Assembly (NCBI GenBank): GCA_030655215.1
Contig: JAURVZ010000011.1
Coordinates: 1-64,000, forward strand
DNA length: 64,000 bases
Direction: 5' to 3'
Source: Pseudolabrys sp.
GTDB lineage: Bacteria; Pseudomonadota; Alphaproteobacteria; Rhizobiales; Xanthobacteraceae
Shown: piece by piece, positions 28,353-36,180 of the stretch
Layout: the number at the start of each line of letters is the position of its first letter
Position numbering within the stretch: position 1 is the first letter of the stretch
Notes under the pieces: generated by a model
Told to the model about the DNA's origin: nothing
Databases searched by the model: none
What the model saw: the letters and a program-made list of their open reading frames with translations, nothing else
Program-made: the position numbers and the translations under genes

Positions 28353-29017
28353 CGGGTGAGCGGGTTGCTGCCGGTCAGCGTGTCAAAGGTGCCGCGGCCG
28401 GTCCTGGTGTTGGATGAGTTCGGCACTGGGGAGGAGAGCGCATCGCTCAGGCTCGGTGCGCGCTGTTGCGGCGGGGGCGGACCCTGCGCGGCCGCCTGAC
28501 AGACGCGGGTGCGGATATCATCGGACTTGCCGCGGGCGTCCTTCATCTGCGCGATGACCTGCGGAGGAATGCCGCATTCAGCCTGGTTCTTCGACGCATA
28601 GGCGTACATTTTCTTCTCGGCCGCCGTGAACGAGTTGAATAATCCGCACGCCTCTTGCGGAGACGGCTTCTGCTTCTTTTGGCTGGCGTTCTGGATGGCG
28701 CTGCCGTGCTTTTCCACGTCCTTGCGCAAGGTCAGGAATTGCTCGACGCATTTGTTGTCCTGCTGCGGGCCTTGCGCCTGCGCCGGCGGGCGCGACCACG
28801 GATCCGGGCCGCTCTGCTGCTGCGGCGGGGCGGCGGGGGCATCCCAGGGCGAGGGACCGGCGGGCGCGGCGGCTTGAGGCGCTGGCTGAGCCTGCGGCCA
28901 GGGCGCGGGCGCCGACTGCTGCGGCTCGGCCTGCGGCCACGGAGATTGCGCCAGCGCGGGCATCGCGCCGAGTGCAAGCAAGCTCGTGGCCATAACGATC
29001 GCCAAGCCGGACTTCAT
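28349..29017 (-). CDS. Secreted Pro/Gln/Ala-rich protein of unknown function
   Basis: The protein has 222 residues with a signal peptide (LALGAMPALAQ, cleaved near 24), a low-complexity segment with repeated PWPQA/APWPQAQPAPQA-type units (about 25-80), then a conserved-looking helical domain (about 85-175) with four cysteines (NKCVEQF, EACGLFNSF, AECGIPPQV, TRVCQAA) that could form two disulfides. A Pro/Ser-rich tail follows. I do not know the family; similar short periplasmic proteins occur in rhizobia. AAGGAA precedes the ATG. It overlaps ubiA by four bases. Confidence 0.8.
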   Translation of the reverse strand: MKSGLAIVMATSLLALGAMPALAQSPWPQAEPQQSAPAPWPQAQPAPQAAAPAGPSPWDAPAAPPQQQSGPDPWSRPPAQAQGPQQDNKCVEQFLTLRKDVEKHGSAIQNASQKKQKPSPQEACGLFNSFTAAEKKMYAYASKNQAECGIPPQVIAQMKDARGKSDDIRTRVCQAAAQGPPPPQQRAPSLSDALSSPVPNSSNTRTGRGTFDTLTGSNPLTR

Positions 29018-29149
29018 CAACGGTTCCTTTTCATCGCCTGTTGGCCATATAACAGCCTGTCGAATACGTCGGGAAGGCGGCAAAACGCGCCAAAATCGAC
29101 CCCTTTTTGCCGGGCCATACTGCCGCACAACCCCTACGCCAAGGTTACC

Positions 29150-29887
29150 ATGCCGCTTTACGATTTCCGCACCCCGCGCATTTACCTCGACCTGCCGCTC
29201 AAGGCCGGCCACGCCGTGCCGCTCGGCCGCGACCACGCCAATTACCTGCTCAACGTGCTGCGGCTAGAGGCCGGCGACGGCATCCTGCTGTTCAATGGCC
29301 GCGACGGCGAATGGCAGGCGGTGCTGGCCGGCGCCGGCAAGAAGACCCTGGCCGCCGAGGTGCGCGATCAGGCCCGCCCGCAGCCAGCGCCACAGGACCT
29401 GCATTTCCTGTTTGCGCCGCTCAAGCATGCCCGGCTCGATTACATGGTGCAGAAGGCGGTCGAACTCGGCGTCTCGCGCATCCAGCCGGTGATCACCCGG
29501 CACACCCAGGTCTCACGGCTCAATCTCGACCGCATGTATGCCAACGCCATCGAGGCGGCGCAGCAATGCGGCGTGCTGGCGGTGCCGGAGGTTGTCGAGG
29601 CGCTGCCGTTTAAATCGCTGACTGCCGGGCTGGCCGGCCGCCTGCTGGTGTTCTGCGATGAGGATGCCGAGGTGAAGGACCCGGTCGCGGCGCTCGCCAC
29701 TATGCCGCCGCAGCCGCTTGCGGTGCTGATCGGGCCGGAAGGCGGCTTCTCCGATGAGGAACGCGACGCGCTGCTCAAACTGCCGAACGTCATCCGGATT
29801 TCATTGGGGCCGCGCATCCTGCGCGCCGACACCGCCGCGGTGGCGGCGCTGACTTTGGTGCAGGCGGTGCTGGGGGATTGGAAATGA
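29150..29887 (+). CDS. rsmE: 16S rRNA (uracil1498-N3)-methyltransferase RsmE
   Basis: The protein has 245 residues. An N-terminal PUA-like domain (about 1-75) and a SPOUT methyltransferase domain are present. The SAM-binding trefoil knot is marked by LIGPEGGFSDEE (about 192-203) and SLGPRILRADTAAVAAL (about 218-234). PLKHARLDYMVQKAVELGV and ITRHTQVSR are further family blocks. It methylates U1498 of 16S rRNA. The start codon ATG at 29150 follows an AAGG. It is divergent from the secreted-protein/ubiA pair. Confidence 0.96.
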   Translation: MPLYDFRTPRIYLDLPLKAGHAVPLGRDHANYLLNVLRLEAGDGILLFNGRDGEWQAVLAGAGKKTLAAEVRDQARPQPAPQDLHFLFAPLKHARLDYMVQKAVELGVSRIQPVITRHTQVSRLNLDRMYANAIEAAQQCGVLAVPEVVEALPFKSLTAGLAGRLLVFCDEDAEVKDPVAALATMPPQPLAVLIGPEGGFSDEERDALLKLPNVIRISLGPRILRADTAAVAALTLVQAVLGDWK

Positions 29888-30193
29888 TTTCGGTGCGGCT
29901 GCCGGCGCGAGAGCCGGCAGCCAACACCGCGAACGCACAAACGCCACTGACACGACGCGGACAAACGCTTGACGCAACACGCAACAAACCACGACGCAAA
30001 CGCTACTTCGCGCTGACGCTACACACGCTCACAGGATCGGCTGACGCACCCGATTCGCTTGGCTAGAATGATGCAGCGCCGCAAGCAGAGTCACGAGTCC
30101 GGGCCGCATCGAATCTGTGGTCAACTCATGCGCGGCACACGAAAATCTGTGCTAAAGTCGACATACTGGAACGGCCTTGAGGAGTTTCACCTG
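29888..30193. other. 306-bp spacer with an ACGC-rich, T-poor tract
   Basis: After the hairpin, 29923-30040 contains about ten copies of ACGC with irregular 6-14 base spacing and very few T. An open frame starts with ATG at 29884, overlapping the rsmE stop (ATGA), and runs to 30066 (60 codons, Arg/Thr-rich). It has no recognisable domain and its composition follows the repeat, so I do not call it a gene. The last 130 bases are the leader of the next gene. Confidence 0.4.
29897..29922. terminator. Strong hairpin just after rsmE
   Basis: GGCTGCCGGC (29897-29906) and GCCGGCAGCC (29913-29922) form a perfect 10-bp GC-rich stem with loop GCGAGA, beginning ten bases past the rsmE stop. No T run follows, so it may be a 3'-end stabilising hairpin or a Rho-assisted stop rather than a simple intrinsic terminator. 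Confidence 0.5.
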
Positions 30194-30652
30194 ATGTTGC
30201 GTGTCCCCGGGTTTCTTCGTTTGACCGCGGTTTTGCTGGCTTTTGGCATGCTCTTGAGCAGCGCGCCGGCGCAGGCAGCCAACTTCTTCCAGAAGCAGAT
30301 CTACATGAGCGGCGCCAATTACGACGGCAACCTGCCGGGCTGCGACGCCGCGCTCGACACCATCGCCTCGCGCTTCGCACATAAAGAGAGCCGCTTCTGG
30401 AATTCCGACCTGCAGATTCTCGGCTTCGAGAAGGTGCGCCAGACCGCGTTCCACCCCTGGGCGAAGAACACGATTCCGCGCCGCTTCTGCACGGCGGTCG
30501 CGACCGTCAGCGATGGCCGCAGGCACCGGGTCGATTACTGGATCGGTGAGGACACCGGCTTCATCGGCGCCAGCTGGGGCGTCGAATGGTGCGTCGCCGG
30601 TCTGGACCGCAACTGGGCCTATAACCCGGCCTGCAAGATGGCGCGTCCCTAA
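30194..30652 (+). CDS. Secreted protein of unknown function, Cys/Trp-rich
   Basis: The protein has 152 residues with a clear signal peptide (LTAVLLAFGMLLSSAPAQA, cleaved near 29). The mature part has four cysteines (LPGCDAAL, RRFCTAV, VEWCVAG, NPACKMA) and several aromatic residues (FWNSDLQILGFEKVR, WIGEDTGFIGASWGVEW). I do not recognise a named family; it looks like a small periplasmic or secreted protein. GAGGAG nine bases before the ATG supports this start over longer in-frame versions. Confidence 0.8.
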   Translation: MLRVPGFLRLTAVLLAFGMLLSSAPAQAANFFQKQIYMSGANYDGNLPGCDAALDTIASRFAHKESRFWNSDLQILGFEKVRQTAFHPWAKNTIPRRFCTAVATVSDGRRHRVDYWIGEDTGFIGASWGVEWCVAGLDRNWAYNPACKMARP

Positions 30653-30655
30653 CGC

Positions 30656-30853
30656 TTACTCAGCCGCGCGCTGCACGGCCAGGTCGGTCGACCGCCCGTG
30701 CAGCCAGTCGGCACTCTCCGCCAGTGCCAGTAGCGAATCCCTGATCGTCAGCAAGCGCTGACGCTCGGCTTGCGGCGACACGGTGTGCTCTGCCTTGGCC
30801 GCGCAGTGCTGGGCCCACAGGCGCAGCTCATCGGCATTGAGGGGATCAAGCAT
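30656..30853 (-). CDS. Small helical protein of unknown function
   Basis: The protein has 65 residues and begins MLDPLNADELRLWAQHCAAK, then QAERQRLLTIRDSLLALAESADWL. It is predicted to be two or three helices. This pattern, a short protein with WAxxC and RQRLLxIRDSLLxLAE, is common among small hypothetical proteins of Bradyrhizobium-like genomes. AGGA lies eight bases before the ATG, favouring this start. It is convergent with the preceding secreted-protein gene, three bases between stops. Confidence 0.65.
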   Translation of the reverse strand: MLDPLNADELRLWAQHCAAKAEHTVSPQAERQRLLTIRDSLLALAESADWLHGRSTDLAVQRAAE

Positions 30854-31026
30854 AGCGTCCTCGCAATGAGGGAAACGACTCCTCGCTGCAGGATGCTGCC
30901 CGGTTCCGCTAATTGACGCGAGCGGGCTGTAGTCTAAGAGCAAACCACTCACTCGGCGGTCATGACTAACTTTAGCAACTACGCGGCTTTTGCCCGTTTC
31001 AATAACGGCTGGCGTTCGCGACCCGT

Positions 31027-31308
31027 TCAGGTGGCAGAGCCATCCTTCGGCACCATGCGCAGGCCGGCCGGCTTGGCGGGCGCGTCTTCTTCCAGCGCGC
31101 CGATATCGGACGACTTCTTGCCGTCGCCGCTATGCACGAGGCCGGTGGAGCCGAGCCCGATGCGGAACAGCTCACGCACCGCGGCGGCCCGGCTCGGCAT
31201 GCGATTGCGGAAACGGAAATCGTCGACCGCGGTCAGCTCATCCGGCGTCAGCATGATCTGCAGGCGCTCGCCGCGCGCCAGGTTTTTGTCGTTCCGACGG
31301 TTTGGCAC
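31027..31308 (-). CDS. Ribbon-helix-helix transcriptional regulator
   Basis: The protein has 93 residues. RLQIMLTPDELTAVDDFRF (about 15-33), then RMPSRAAAVRELFRIGL, matches the beta strand plus two helices of Arc/MetJ-type ribbon-helix-helix DNA-binding proteins. A charged tail (residues 55-93) follows. It is transcribed divergently from the RNase T2 gene. The shared spacer holds an 11-bp inverted repeat that could be its operator. No toxin gene is next to it, so it is probably a stand-alone regulator rather than an antitoxin. Confidence 0.82.
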   Translation of the reverse strand: MPNRRNDKNLARGERLQIMLTPDELTAVDDFRFRNRMPSRAAAVRELFRIGLGSTGLVHSGDGKKSSDIGALEEDAPAKPAGLRMVPKDGSAT

Positions 31309-31357
31309 GGCCCTTATTCCCCGTTATGCCAAGTGATATCGCTCTCTCGACCGGGAG

Positions 31358-31398
31358 CGAATGAGTAACAAGCAACTAATGGGTCACTTACTCATTCG
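31358..31398. promoter_or_regulatory. 11-bp inverted repeat, candidate operator in the RHH/RNase T2 spacer
   Basis: CGAATGAGTAA (31358-31368) and TTACTCATTCG (31388-31398) are perfect inverted arms 19 bases apart, located 50-90 bases upstream of the ribbon-helix-helix gene and upstream of the RNase T2 promoter. Paired half-sites like these suit ribbon-helix-helix dimers-of-dimers. Binding is inferred. Confidence 0.55.
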
Positions 31399-31447
31399 GG
31401 TCAAGATGTGTGAAATGATATACAGATCAACACTTCGACAAATTCGT

Positions 31448-31476
31448 TCTTGATATGTTCTGATCAGCGGTATAAT
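31448..31476 (+). promoter_or_regulatory. Candidate sigma-70 promoter of the RNase T2 gene
   Basis: TATAAT at 31471-31476 is a perfect -10 box in an AT-rich patch. TTCTTG (31447-31452, 18-base spacer) or TTGATA (31450-31455, 15-base spacer) could be the -35. Perfect TATAAT boxes are rare elsewhere in this GC-rich window. The start codon is about 70 bases downstream. Confidence 0.5.
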
Positions 31477-31544
31477 ATGATGGAACTCGCGAAAAAGTGC
31501 CATTCGGGATTTGTTCTCACGAAGTCGTGATAATGGGGCGTGCG

Positions 31545-32255
31545 ATGATGTCGGCCAGTTTGCGTGATCTGAAGCGCCTCGAACACGCGGCGCGCACCGT
31601 AGCGGTGACGCTCAGCTTCCTGTTCCTGTTTTCCGTGGTCGCCTTCGCGCAAGGTCGCGATCGCAACGAGCCCGGCCAGTTCGATTTCTACGTCCTGGCC
31701 CTGTCATGGTCGCCGTCCTACTGCGCGGCAGCGGCGGAACGCTCGCCCAACCGGCGGCCCGATCAGCAATGCGAGGGCCGTCCGTTCTCCTTCGTCGTGC
31801 ATGGGCTGTGGCCGCAGCATGAACAGGGCTTTCCCGAGAACTGCCAGGTGCCTTCGCCGCGGCTGAACCGCCGGATCGTCGGCGCCAATCTCGACATGAT
31901 GCCGAGCCCGCGGCTGATCTTTCACGAATGGGACAAGCACGGCACCTGTTCGGGGCTTTCAGCCGAGAACTATTTCGCGACCGTGCGCAAGGCGCGTGAA
32001 GCGGTGACGATCCCGCAGGACTACCACGATCTCGACAAGCCGCAGATGGTGTCACCCGGCGATGTCGGCGACGCTTTCGTCAAGGCCAATCCCGGTCTGT
32101 CACGCAACAGCGTGATGGTGTCGTGCAGTTCGCGCTGGCTCAGCGAAGTGCGCGTGTGCATGAACAAGGATCTCACATTCCGCGAGTGTCCCGAACTGGC
32201 GCGGCGCACATGCCGCCGTGACCGTGTTGTCATGCCGGCGACGCGTGGCGGATAA
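31545..32255 (+). CDS. Secreted ribonuclease T2 family protein
   Basis: The protein has 236 residues with a signal peptide (VAVTLSFLFLFSVVAFAQ). Both catalytic blocks are present: CAS I FVVHGLWPQ (about 86-94) and CAS II FHEWDKHGTC (about 127-136), each with its catalytic His. YVLALSWSPSYC opens the mature domain. The enzyme cleaves RNA to 2',3'-cyclic phosphates in the periplasm or outside the cell, probably for scavenging. The exact start is uncertain: ATG at 31533 or the double ATG at 31545; the latter has GGGG upstream. A divergent RHH regulator is adjacent. Confidence 0.94.
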   Translation: MMSASLRDLKRLEHAARTVAVTLSFLFLFSVVAFAQGRDRNEPGQFDFYVLALSWSPSYCAAAAERSPNRRPDQQCEGRPFSFVVHGLWPQHEQGFPENCQVPSPRLNRRIVGANLDMMPSPRLIFHEWDKHGTCSGLSAENYFATVRKAREAVTIPQDYHDLDKPQMVSPGDVGDAFVKANPGLSRNSVMVSCSSRWLSEVRVCMNKDLTFRECPELARRTCRRDRVVMPATRGG

Positions 32256-32451
32256 ATAAACGCAGTGGATAACGCGAACAAATTTTTATCGGAACGCCTG
32301 CTGCCCTTTTGTCGGCGGCGCCATTAACAACCCGGTAACGCTCGTCATCGGCGTCATGGGACAACCCCGGAGTCTGTGCAATCGGATGCAGATTCTTGAA
32401 ACCGTATTTTGCAATGTTCGCCGCGCGGTTTGAGGCGCAGCGGGGTGCGGA

Positions 32452-32835
32452 ATGAATCGTGTTCAAGATTACATCCGGTTTGCAGTCGGGTTCACAGGCG
32501 TCGGCTATATCGTGCTGTGGCCGATGACGGCGCAGGACGATGGCGTTGCTGCGATGTCGCTGGTCTGCGGTCCATCTTTCACGCTGAGCGACTTTATTTG
32601 TGCCCCGCGCGTCGGGCTGCCTTTATCGCCGGGCCTGCATCTGGCCGGGATGATGTCGTTGACCTGCGTGCTTGTCTTCCTGACGCTGCGGCTGGTGCGC
32701 CGCATGGTTCAAAAGGACGCGCAAACGCCGATGACCCTTGTGCGGCGGCGATTCGCACGGCGGAACGCAGCGCCGCCGCCACATCGTTATGTCCGGCCAC
32801 GCACGCATTTCGGCCTGCGCAACCTGCCATATTGA
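32452..32835 (+). CDS. Small two-TM membrane protein of unknown function
   Basis: The protein has 127 residues. One hydrophobic segment is near the start (YIRFAVGFTGVGYIVLWPM, about 7-25) and a second is mid-protein (HLAGMMSLTCVLVFLTLRLV, about 63-82). A basic C-terminal tail follows (RRRFARRNAAPPPHRYVRPR). The loop between the segments contains two Cys. No family is recognised. The likely ribosome site is the GGGG/GGA stretch just before the ATG. It lies between RNase T2 and rlmJ without a clear operon link to either. Confidence 0.65.
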   Translation: MNRVQDYIRFAVGFTGVGYIVLWPMTAQDDGVAAMSLVCGPSFTLSDFICAPRVGLPLSPGLHLAGMMSLTCVLVFLTLRLVRRMVQKDAQTPMTLVRRRFARRNAAPPPHRYVRPRTHFGLRNLPY

Positions 32836-32886
32836 GTTAAGAGAGGGCGGGCGCCTCGCCCGGACGCGATCGAGAGTTGTTGACAC

Positions 32887-33867
32887 GTGAATTACCGCCA
32901 CGCCTTCCATGCCGGCAGCTTCGCCGATGTTTTCAAGCACGCCGTGCTGTGCCGCATCCTGAATTATTTGCGCGAGAAGCCGGCCGCCTTCCGCGTCATC
33001 GATACGCATGCCGGCGCCGGCATTTATGATCTGACCAGCGCCGAGGCCAATCGCGGCGGTGAATGGCATGACGGCATTGAGCGGCTGATGAAGGCGAAGG
33101 AGGAGGGCCAGTTGCCTGACAACGTCGTCACCTTGCTGGCGCCGCTTCTCGACGTCATCGGCGCGCTCAATGTGCCGGGCAAATTGAAGGCCTATCCCGG
33201 CTCGCCGGCTTTCACCCGCGCCTGGTTGCGCGCGGACGATCGTCTGATTGCCTGCGAGCTCGAGGGCCAGGCCATCGTCTCGCTCAACCGCCACATGCGC
33301 GGCGACGATCGCATCAAGACCTTCGAGATGGACGGCTGGACCGGCTTGCAGGCTTACGTGCCGCCGCCGGAGCGGCGCGGCCTGGTGTTGATCGATCCGC
33401 CATTCGAGGAAGCGGCCGACTATCACCGGCTGTCGCACATGATGGGGCTCGCGCATGCCAAATGGGCGACCGGCATTTATGCGCTCTGGTATCCGATTAA
33501 GGGCCGCGGCGATGTCGATGAACTGGCCAAGCGCCTGCGCAAATCCGGCATCCCGAAGATCCTGCGCGCCGAGCTGATCGTCTCGCCGGTCAGCGATCCG
33601 AAGCGGCTCAATGGCTCCGGCCTCATCCTCGTCAATCCGCCCTGGACGCTGGAGCGCGAGCTGGAAATCCTGCTGCCTGCTTTGGCCGGCCTGCTGGAGC
33701 GGCAGCCGAACAGCGGCCGCTACACGCTCGACTGGATTAATGGCGAGGCCGCCCCGGTCAAACCCATTGCAAAGCCTGTTCCAAAACCCACCGCCAAGCC
33801 GCCGGCGAAGACTCCCCCGGCCGCCGCCGCGACGGGCAAGGACAGAGCCAAACCAAAATCCCGCTAA
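32887..33867 (+). CDS. rlmJ: 23S rRNA (adenine2030-N6)-methyltransferase RlmJ
   Basis: The protein has 326 residues with a GTG start. MNYRHAFHAGSFADVFKHAV is the diagnostic N-terminus. DTHAGAGIYDL (about 39-49) binds SAM, and LVLIDPPFEE (about 161-170) is the catalytic DPPF/NPPY-type motif of N6-adenine methyltransferases. The core ends near residue 283. A Lys/Pro/Ala-rich tail of about 40 residues follows that E. coli RlmJ lacks and that may help RNA binding. It makes m6A2030 in 23S rRNA. Confidence 0.95.
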   Translation: MNYRHAFHAGSFADVFKHAVLCRILNYLREKPAAFRVIDTHAGAGIYDLTSAEANRGGEWHDGIERLMKAKEEGQLPDNVVTLLAPLLDVIGALNVPGKLKAYPGSPAFTRAWLRADDRLIACELEGQAIVSLNRHMRGDDRIKTFEMDGWTGLQAYVPPPERRGLVLIDPPFEEAADYHRLSHMMGLAHAKWATGIYALWYPIKGRGDVDELAKRLRKSGIPKILRAELIVSPVSDPKRLNGSGLILVNPPWTLERELEILLPALAGLLERQPNSGRYTLDWINGEAAPVKPIAKPVPKPTAKPPAKTPPAAAATGKDRAKPKSR

Positions 33868-34028
33868 CGCTCAAGCGGTGCCATACTGCCTCTTTTCAGA
33901 TGCACATAACTGGTGTGTAGTTCCCCTGTTGGCAGAGACGGTCCGCCTCCTGTGGGGGTTGGCGGAAAAGTCGGCCATGCCGCCGTGCGTGGGGCCGGCG
34001 GCGGTGCAGTGCGGGAAGGGAACACCCG
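33868..34028 (+). promoter_or_regulatory. 161-bp leader region of the cold-shock gene
   Basis: This spacer precedes the cold-shock protein gene and includes a possible hairpin, TCCGCC-N13-GGCGGA, at about 33944-33968. Long structured leaders are typical of temperature-responsive cspA mRNAs, but no conserved cold box was identified. Confidence 0.35.
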
Positions 34029-34241
34029 ATGGCGCAAACCGGAGTCGTTAAATTCTTCAATGCAGAGCGGGGATATGGCTTCATCAAACCGGACGATGGC
34101 GCCCGCGATGTGTTCGTCCACATCACGGCGGTCGAGCAGGCCAATCTGAAAACCCTGGATGAGAACCAGAAGATCACCTTCGACGTCGAGCCCGACAAAA
34201 AGGGCAAGGGCCCGAAGGCGGTCAATCTGATTGTCGGCTGA
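34029..34241 (+). CDS. Cold-shock domain protein (CspA family)
   Basis: The protein has 70 residues, a single cold-shock domain. TGVVKFFNAERGYGFIKPDD contains RNP1 (GYGFI) and DVFVHITAV contains RNP2, the single-stranded nucleic-acid binding face. It acts as an RNA chaperone, and in this group such proteins are often constitutive or stress-linked as well as cold-induced. Its long leader and strong terminator show that it is monocistronic. Confidence 0.95.
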   Translation: MAQTGVVKFFNAERGYGFIKPDDGARDVFVHITAVEQANLKTLDENQKITFDVEPDKKGKGPKAVNLIVG

Positions 34242-34279
34242 GGCGATATCGGTAAGTTGGCATTGGTGAATCCTGACGG

Positions 34280-34310
34280 AGCGGGCCCTTTGGTCCGCTT
34301 CGTATTTTTT
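34280..34310 (+). terminator. Rho-independent terminator of the cold-shock gene
   Basis: AGCGGGCC (34280-34287) and GGTCCGCT (34292-34299) form an 8-bp stem (one G-U) with a CTTT loop, followed by a T-rich tail ending in six T at 34305-34310. Confidence 0.88.
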
Positions 34311-34335
34311 GGAACGATCTAATAGGAACGATGCC

Positions 34336-34956
34336 ATGATGATTTTGCGCACACCGCTGCCTTCACCGTTCGGCCGCAAGGTGCGCATCGCCGCCGACCT
34401 GCTCGGTTTTGCCGGCAAGATCGACGTCCAGAATGCCGACCTCAACGATCCGGCCGACAGCATTCGCGTGCAGAATCCGGTCGGCAAGGTGCCGGTGCTG
34501 ATCGCCGAGGACGGCACCGCTTTTTACGACTCGCGCGTCATCGTCGAATATCTCGATCATCTGTCCGGCGGCGGCCATCTCATTCCGCGCGACACCAAGG
34601 CGCGCTTCGACGTGCTGCGCCTGCAGGCTCTGTGTGACGGCATTCTCGATGCCGCTTTGCTGCAGGTTTATGAGGCGCGCTACCGGCCGGCAGACATGCA
34701 TGTGGAAAGCTGGCTGGAGCGGCAGGCCGGGAAAGTCGGCCGCGGTCTGGCTGTGCTGGAAGCGGCGCCGCCGAAGCTGCAGCCGGCCATCGATAATCTG
34801 CCGAATATCGGCCAGATCACCTTGGCCTGCGCCCTCGGCTATCTCGACCTGCGCTTCGCAGGTGTGTGGCGGAAGGATTATCCGAATCTGGTCGCCTGGC
34901 TCGATGACTTCGCCGCGCAAGTGCCGGCTTTCGCGGAAACCAAAGCGACGGCTTAA
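34336..34956 (+). CDS. Glutathione S-transferase family protein
   Basis: The protein has 206 residues. A thioredoxin-fold N-domain (about 1-80) has TPLPSPFGRKVRIAADL with the Ser-Pro-Phe active-site turn, NPVGKVPVLIAEDG with the cis-Pro, and the glutathione-contact YDSRVIVEYLD. An all-helical C-domain follows. The class and substrate are unclear; it resembles the proteobacterial yfcF/beta-like groups. AGGAAC precedes the ATG pair at 34336/34339. Confidence 0.92.
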   Translation: MMILRTPLPSPFGRKVRIAADLLGFAGKIDVQNADLNDPADSIRVQNPVGKVPVLIAEDGTAFYDSRVIVEYLDHLSGGGHLIPRDTKARFDVLRLQALCDGILDAALLQVYEARYRPADMHVESWLERQAGKVGRGLAVLEAAPPKLQPAIDNLPNIGQITLACALGYLDLRFAGVWRKDYPNLVAWLDDFAAQVPAFAETKATA

Positions 34957-35376
34957 GAGCAACCTGCGCTTCACCCCCCTTTTGCGGGGGCTGGCATCTG
35001 TAATTCCCGTTGGGCTTACTTGGAACGTAGTATCCTACCTCCGGAATGTGCCTTTGTTCTTTTATACAATTTTAGTAGCCGGAGGTAATTCCCGCTATGT
35101 TCGATAAATGACATTATCACGAATGCTGCGCGGCGCTCTGTGAGAATCGCTTCGTGGTTCGCAACCGAACGACGATGCAAAAGCTACGCGTCGTCGTGAT
35201 GACCTTGCGCGGCACCCAAATTGCGACCTTTCCTCTCGAGGACGAGTAGCGGCCTCAATGGAATAAGACTGGCTATTATGTCGGGTAGCGCGCACAATGA
35301 ATTATCGCCGGACGGCCATAGGCATGTCGGCGACTGAGAGACGCTACAGAGCTCCCGCCTTCAGGTCGGTGGAGCC
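34957..35376. other. 420-bp spacer with an inverted repeat, no clear gene
   Basis: TACCTCCGG (35036-35044) and CCGGAGGTA (35079-35087) are perfect 9-bp inverted arms around an AT-rich 34-base loop. GTAATTCCCG occurs twice (35000 and 35085), just outside the left arm region and at the right arm. A short frame (about 35174-35248, MQKLRVVVMTLRGTQIAT) may be a gene remnant. The region marks the border to the small-protein island. Confidence 0.45.
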
Positions 35377-35565
35377 ATGCGCGAATACCGGTTTTATTTA
35401 ATCGGAAAAGACGGCCACATCAGTGGTGCCGCCTCCACGTTCAGTTTTGAAACTGACGGAATAGCGATCAAGCAGGCTAATCTTGTCGCCGAGGATCTGG
35501 ATATCGAAGTTTGGCAGGGGCCGCGACTGGTTGCCTACGTCGTGCCGAATCAGAACGCCAGCTGA
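35377..35565 (+). CDS. Small rhizobial-type protein of unknown function
   Basis: The protein has 62 residues: MREYRFYLIGKDGHISGA, then IAIKQANLVAEDLDIEVWQG and RLVAYV. The layout, MREYR-Y--G-DGHI followed by A---A--L----DIEVW---R-VA, is a recurrent pattern of very small proteins in Bradyrhizobium-type genomes. It is predicted to be beta-alpha-beta. Function is unknown. GGTGGAG precedes the ATG. Its stop overlaps the start of the next small gene (TGATG), so they are probably co-translated. Confidence 0.72.
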   Translation: MREYRFYLIGKDGHISGAASTFSFETDGIAIKQANLVAEDLDIEVWQGPRLVAYVVPNQNAS

Positions 35566-35717
35566 TGCCCATCACGCGTGTGCCCCCAATTCTTGATCCG
35601 GTTTGCCAACGATGCCAGCGGCCAATGACCTGGCGTAGCGGCCATGTTGAAGGACGAACGCCAGTCAACGTATTCGGCTGTGATCATTGCGTGCCAGCCC
35701 CCGCGACGGCCAAATAA
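35565..35717 (+). CDS. Very small zinc-ribbon-like protein
   Basis: The protein has 50 residues with two CxxC knuckles: PVCQRCQRPMTW (about 12-23) and FGCDHCVPA (about 37-45), which could hold one zinc. The start overlaps the preceding stop, which supports this ATG. Short CxxC-x19-CxxC proteins like this are frequent in Bradyrhizobium relatives, with no assigned role. It could bind RNA, DNA or a protein partner. Confidence 0.65.
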   Translation: MPITRVPPILDPVCQRCQRPMTWRSGHVEGRTPVNVFGCDHCVPAPATAK

Positions 35718-35785
35718 GCCGCCTCATCTCACGTCGGCCTATCGCGCATTCGCTGTGTATTGCGCGCCCTGCGCCGACTCGTGGC

Positions 35786-36004
35786 TCACACCGCCGGTAC
35801 TTCGCGCTCGTCAATTTCACTTTGTTTCGCAAGCCGACGCCAGGCACACCGCTGCATGGTCCAATCTGCCTCAGCCGAAGGGTCTTGTGAGCGTACTGCA
35901 CGCTGTCGACACTCGTCCGCTTTTTGCCGGTACCATGACGAAAGGGGCATGTTTGGGTGCAGGATGGCAACGTCAGCGCCATCAGGAACCGCGTCTGCTA
36001 CCAT
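35786..36004 (-). CDS. Small helical protein of unknown function (YRQKADECRQRA motif)
   Basis: The protein has 72 residues. The core SSWYRQKADECRQRAVRSQD, then WTMQRCAWRRLAKQSEI, is a short amphipathic helical hairpin seen in many small proteins of Bradyrhizobium-type genomes. GGAGG lies nine bases before the ATG at 36004, which favours this start over an internal Met. It overlaps the end of the upstream small gene by seven bases. Function is unknown. Confidence 0.65.
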   Translation of the reverse strand: MVADAVPDGADVAILHPNMPLSSWYRQKADECRQRAVRSQDPSAEADWTMQRCAWRRLAKQSEIDEREVPAV

Positions 36005-36180
36005 TGCTGAGGGCCTCCAGCGGTCTTCGGATTCACAACTACTTCCGACGCCTCGTGAGCCAAAGCGAGGTAATCTCGACCAATCTCCGCAAAGCGCAGC
36101 GCTTGGCTGATCGTTCTTGCGCTGCCCGCTGTCCTAAACGATTGTTTGGCCGACTCGAAGAATTCTTCTGCAGTGGTCAT
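35998..36180 (-). CDS. Small helical protein, partner of the downstream small gene
   Basis: The protein has 60 residues beginning MTTAEEFFESAKQSFRTAGS, then ALRFAEIGRDYLALAHEASE. It is predicted to be helix-turn-helix in shape but with no DNA-binding signature. The overlap with the next gene suggests co-expression. The ribosome site is weak and the start could be the ATG four bases upstream in another frame context; the family is unknown. Confidence 0.5.
   Translation of the reverse strand: MTTAEEFFESAKQSFRTAGSARTISQALRFAEIGRDYLALAHEASEVVVNPKTAGGPQQW

Noticed and set aside
30059-30193. 45-codon N-terminal extension of the secreted protein at 30194
   Set aside because: The extension would bury the signal peptide; GAGGAG lies before the internal ATG.
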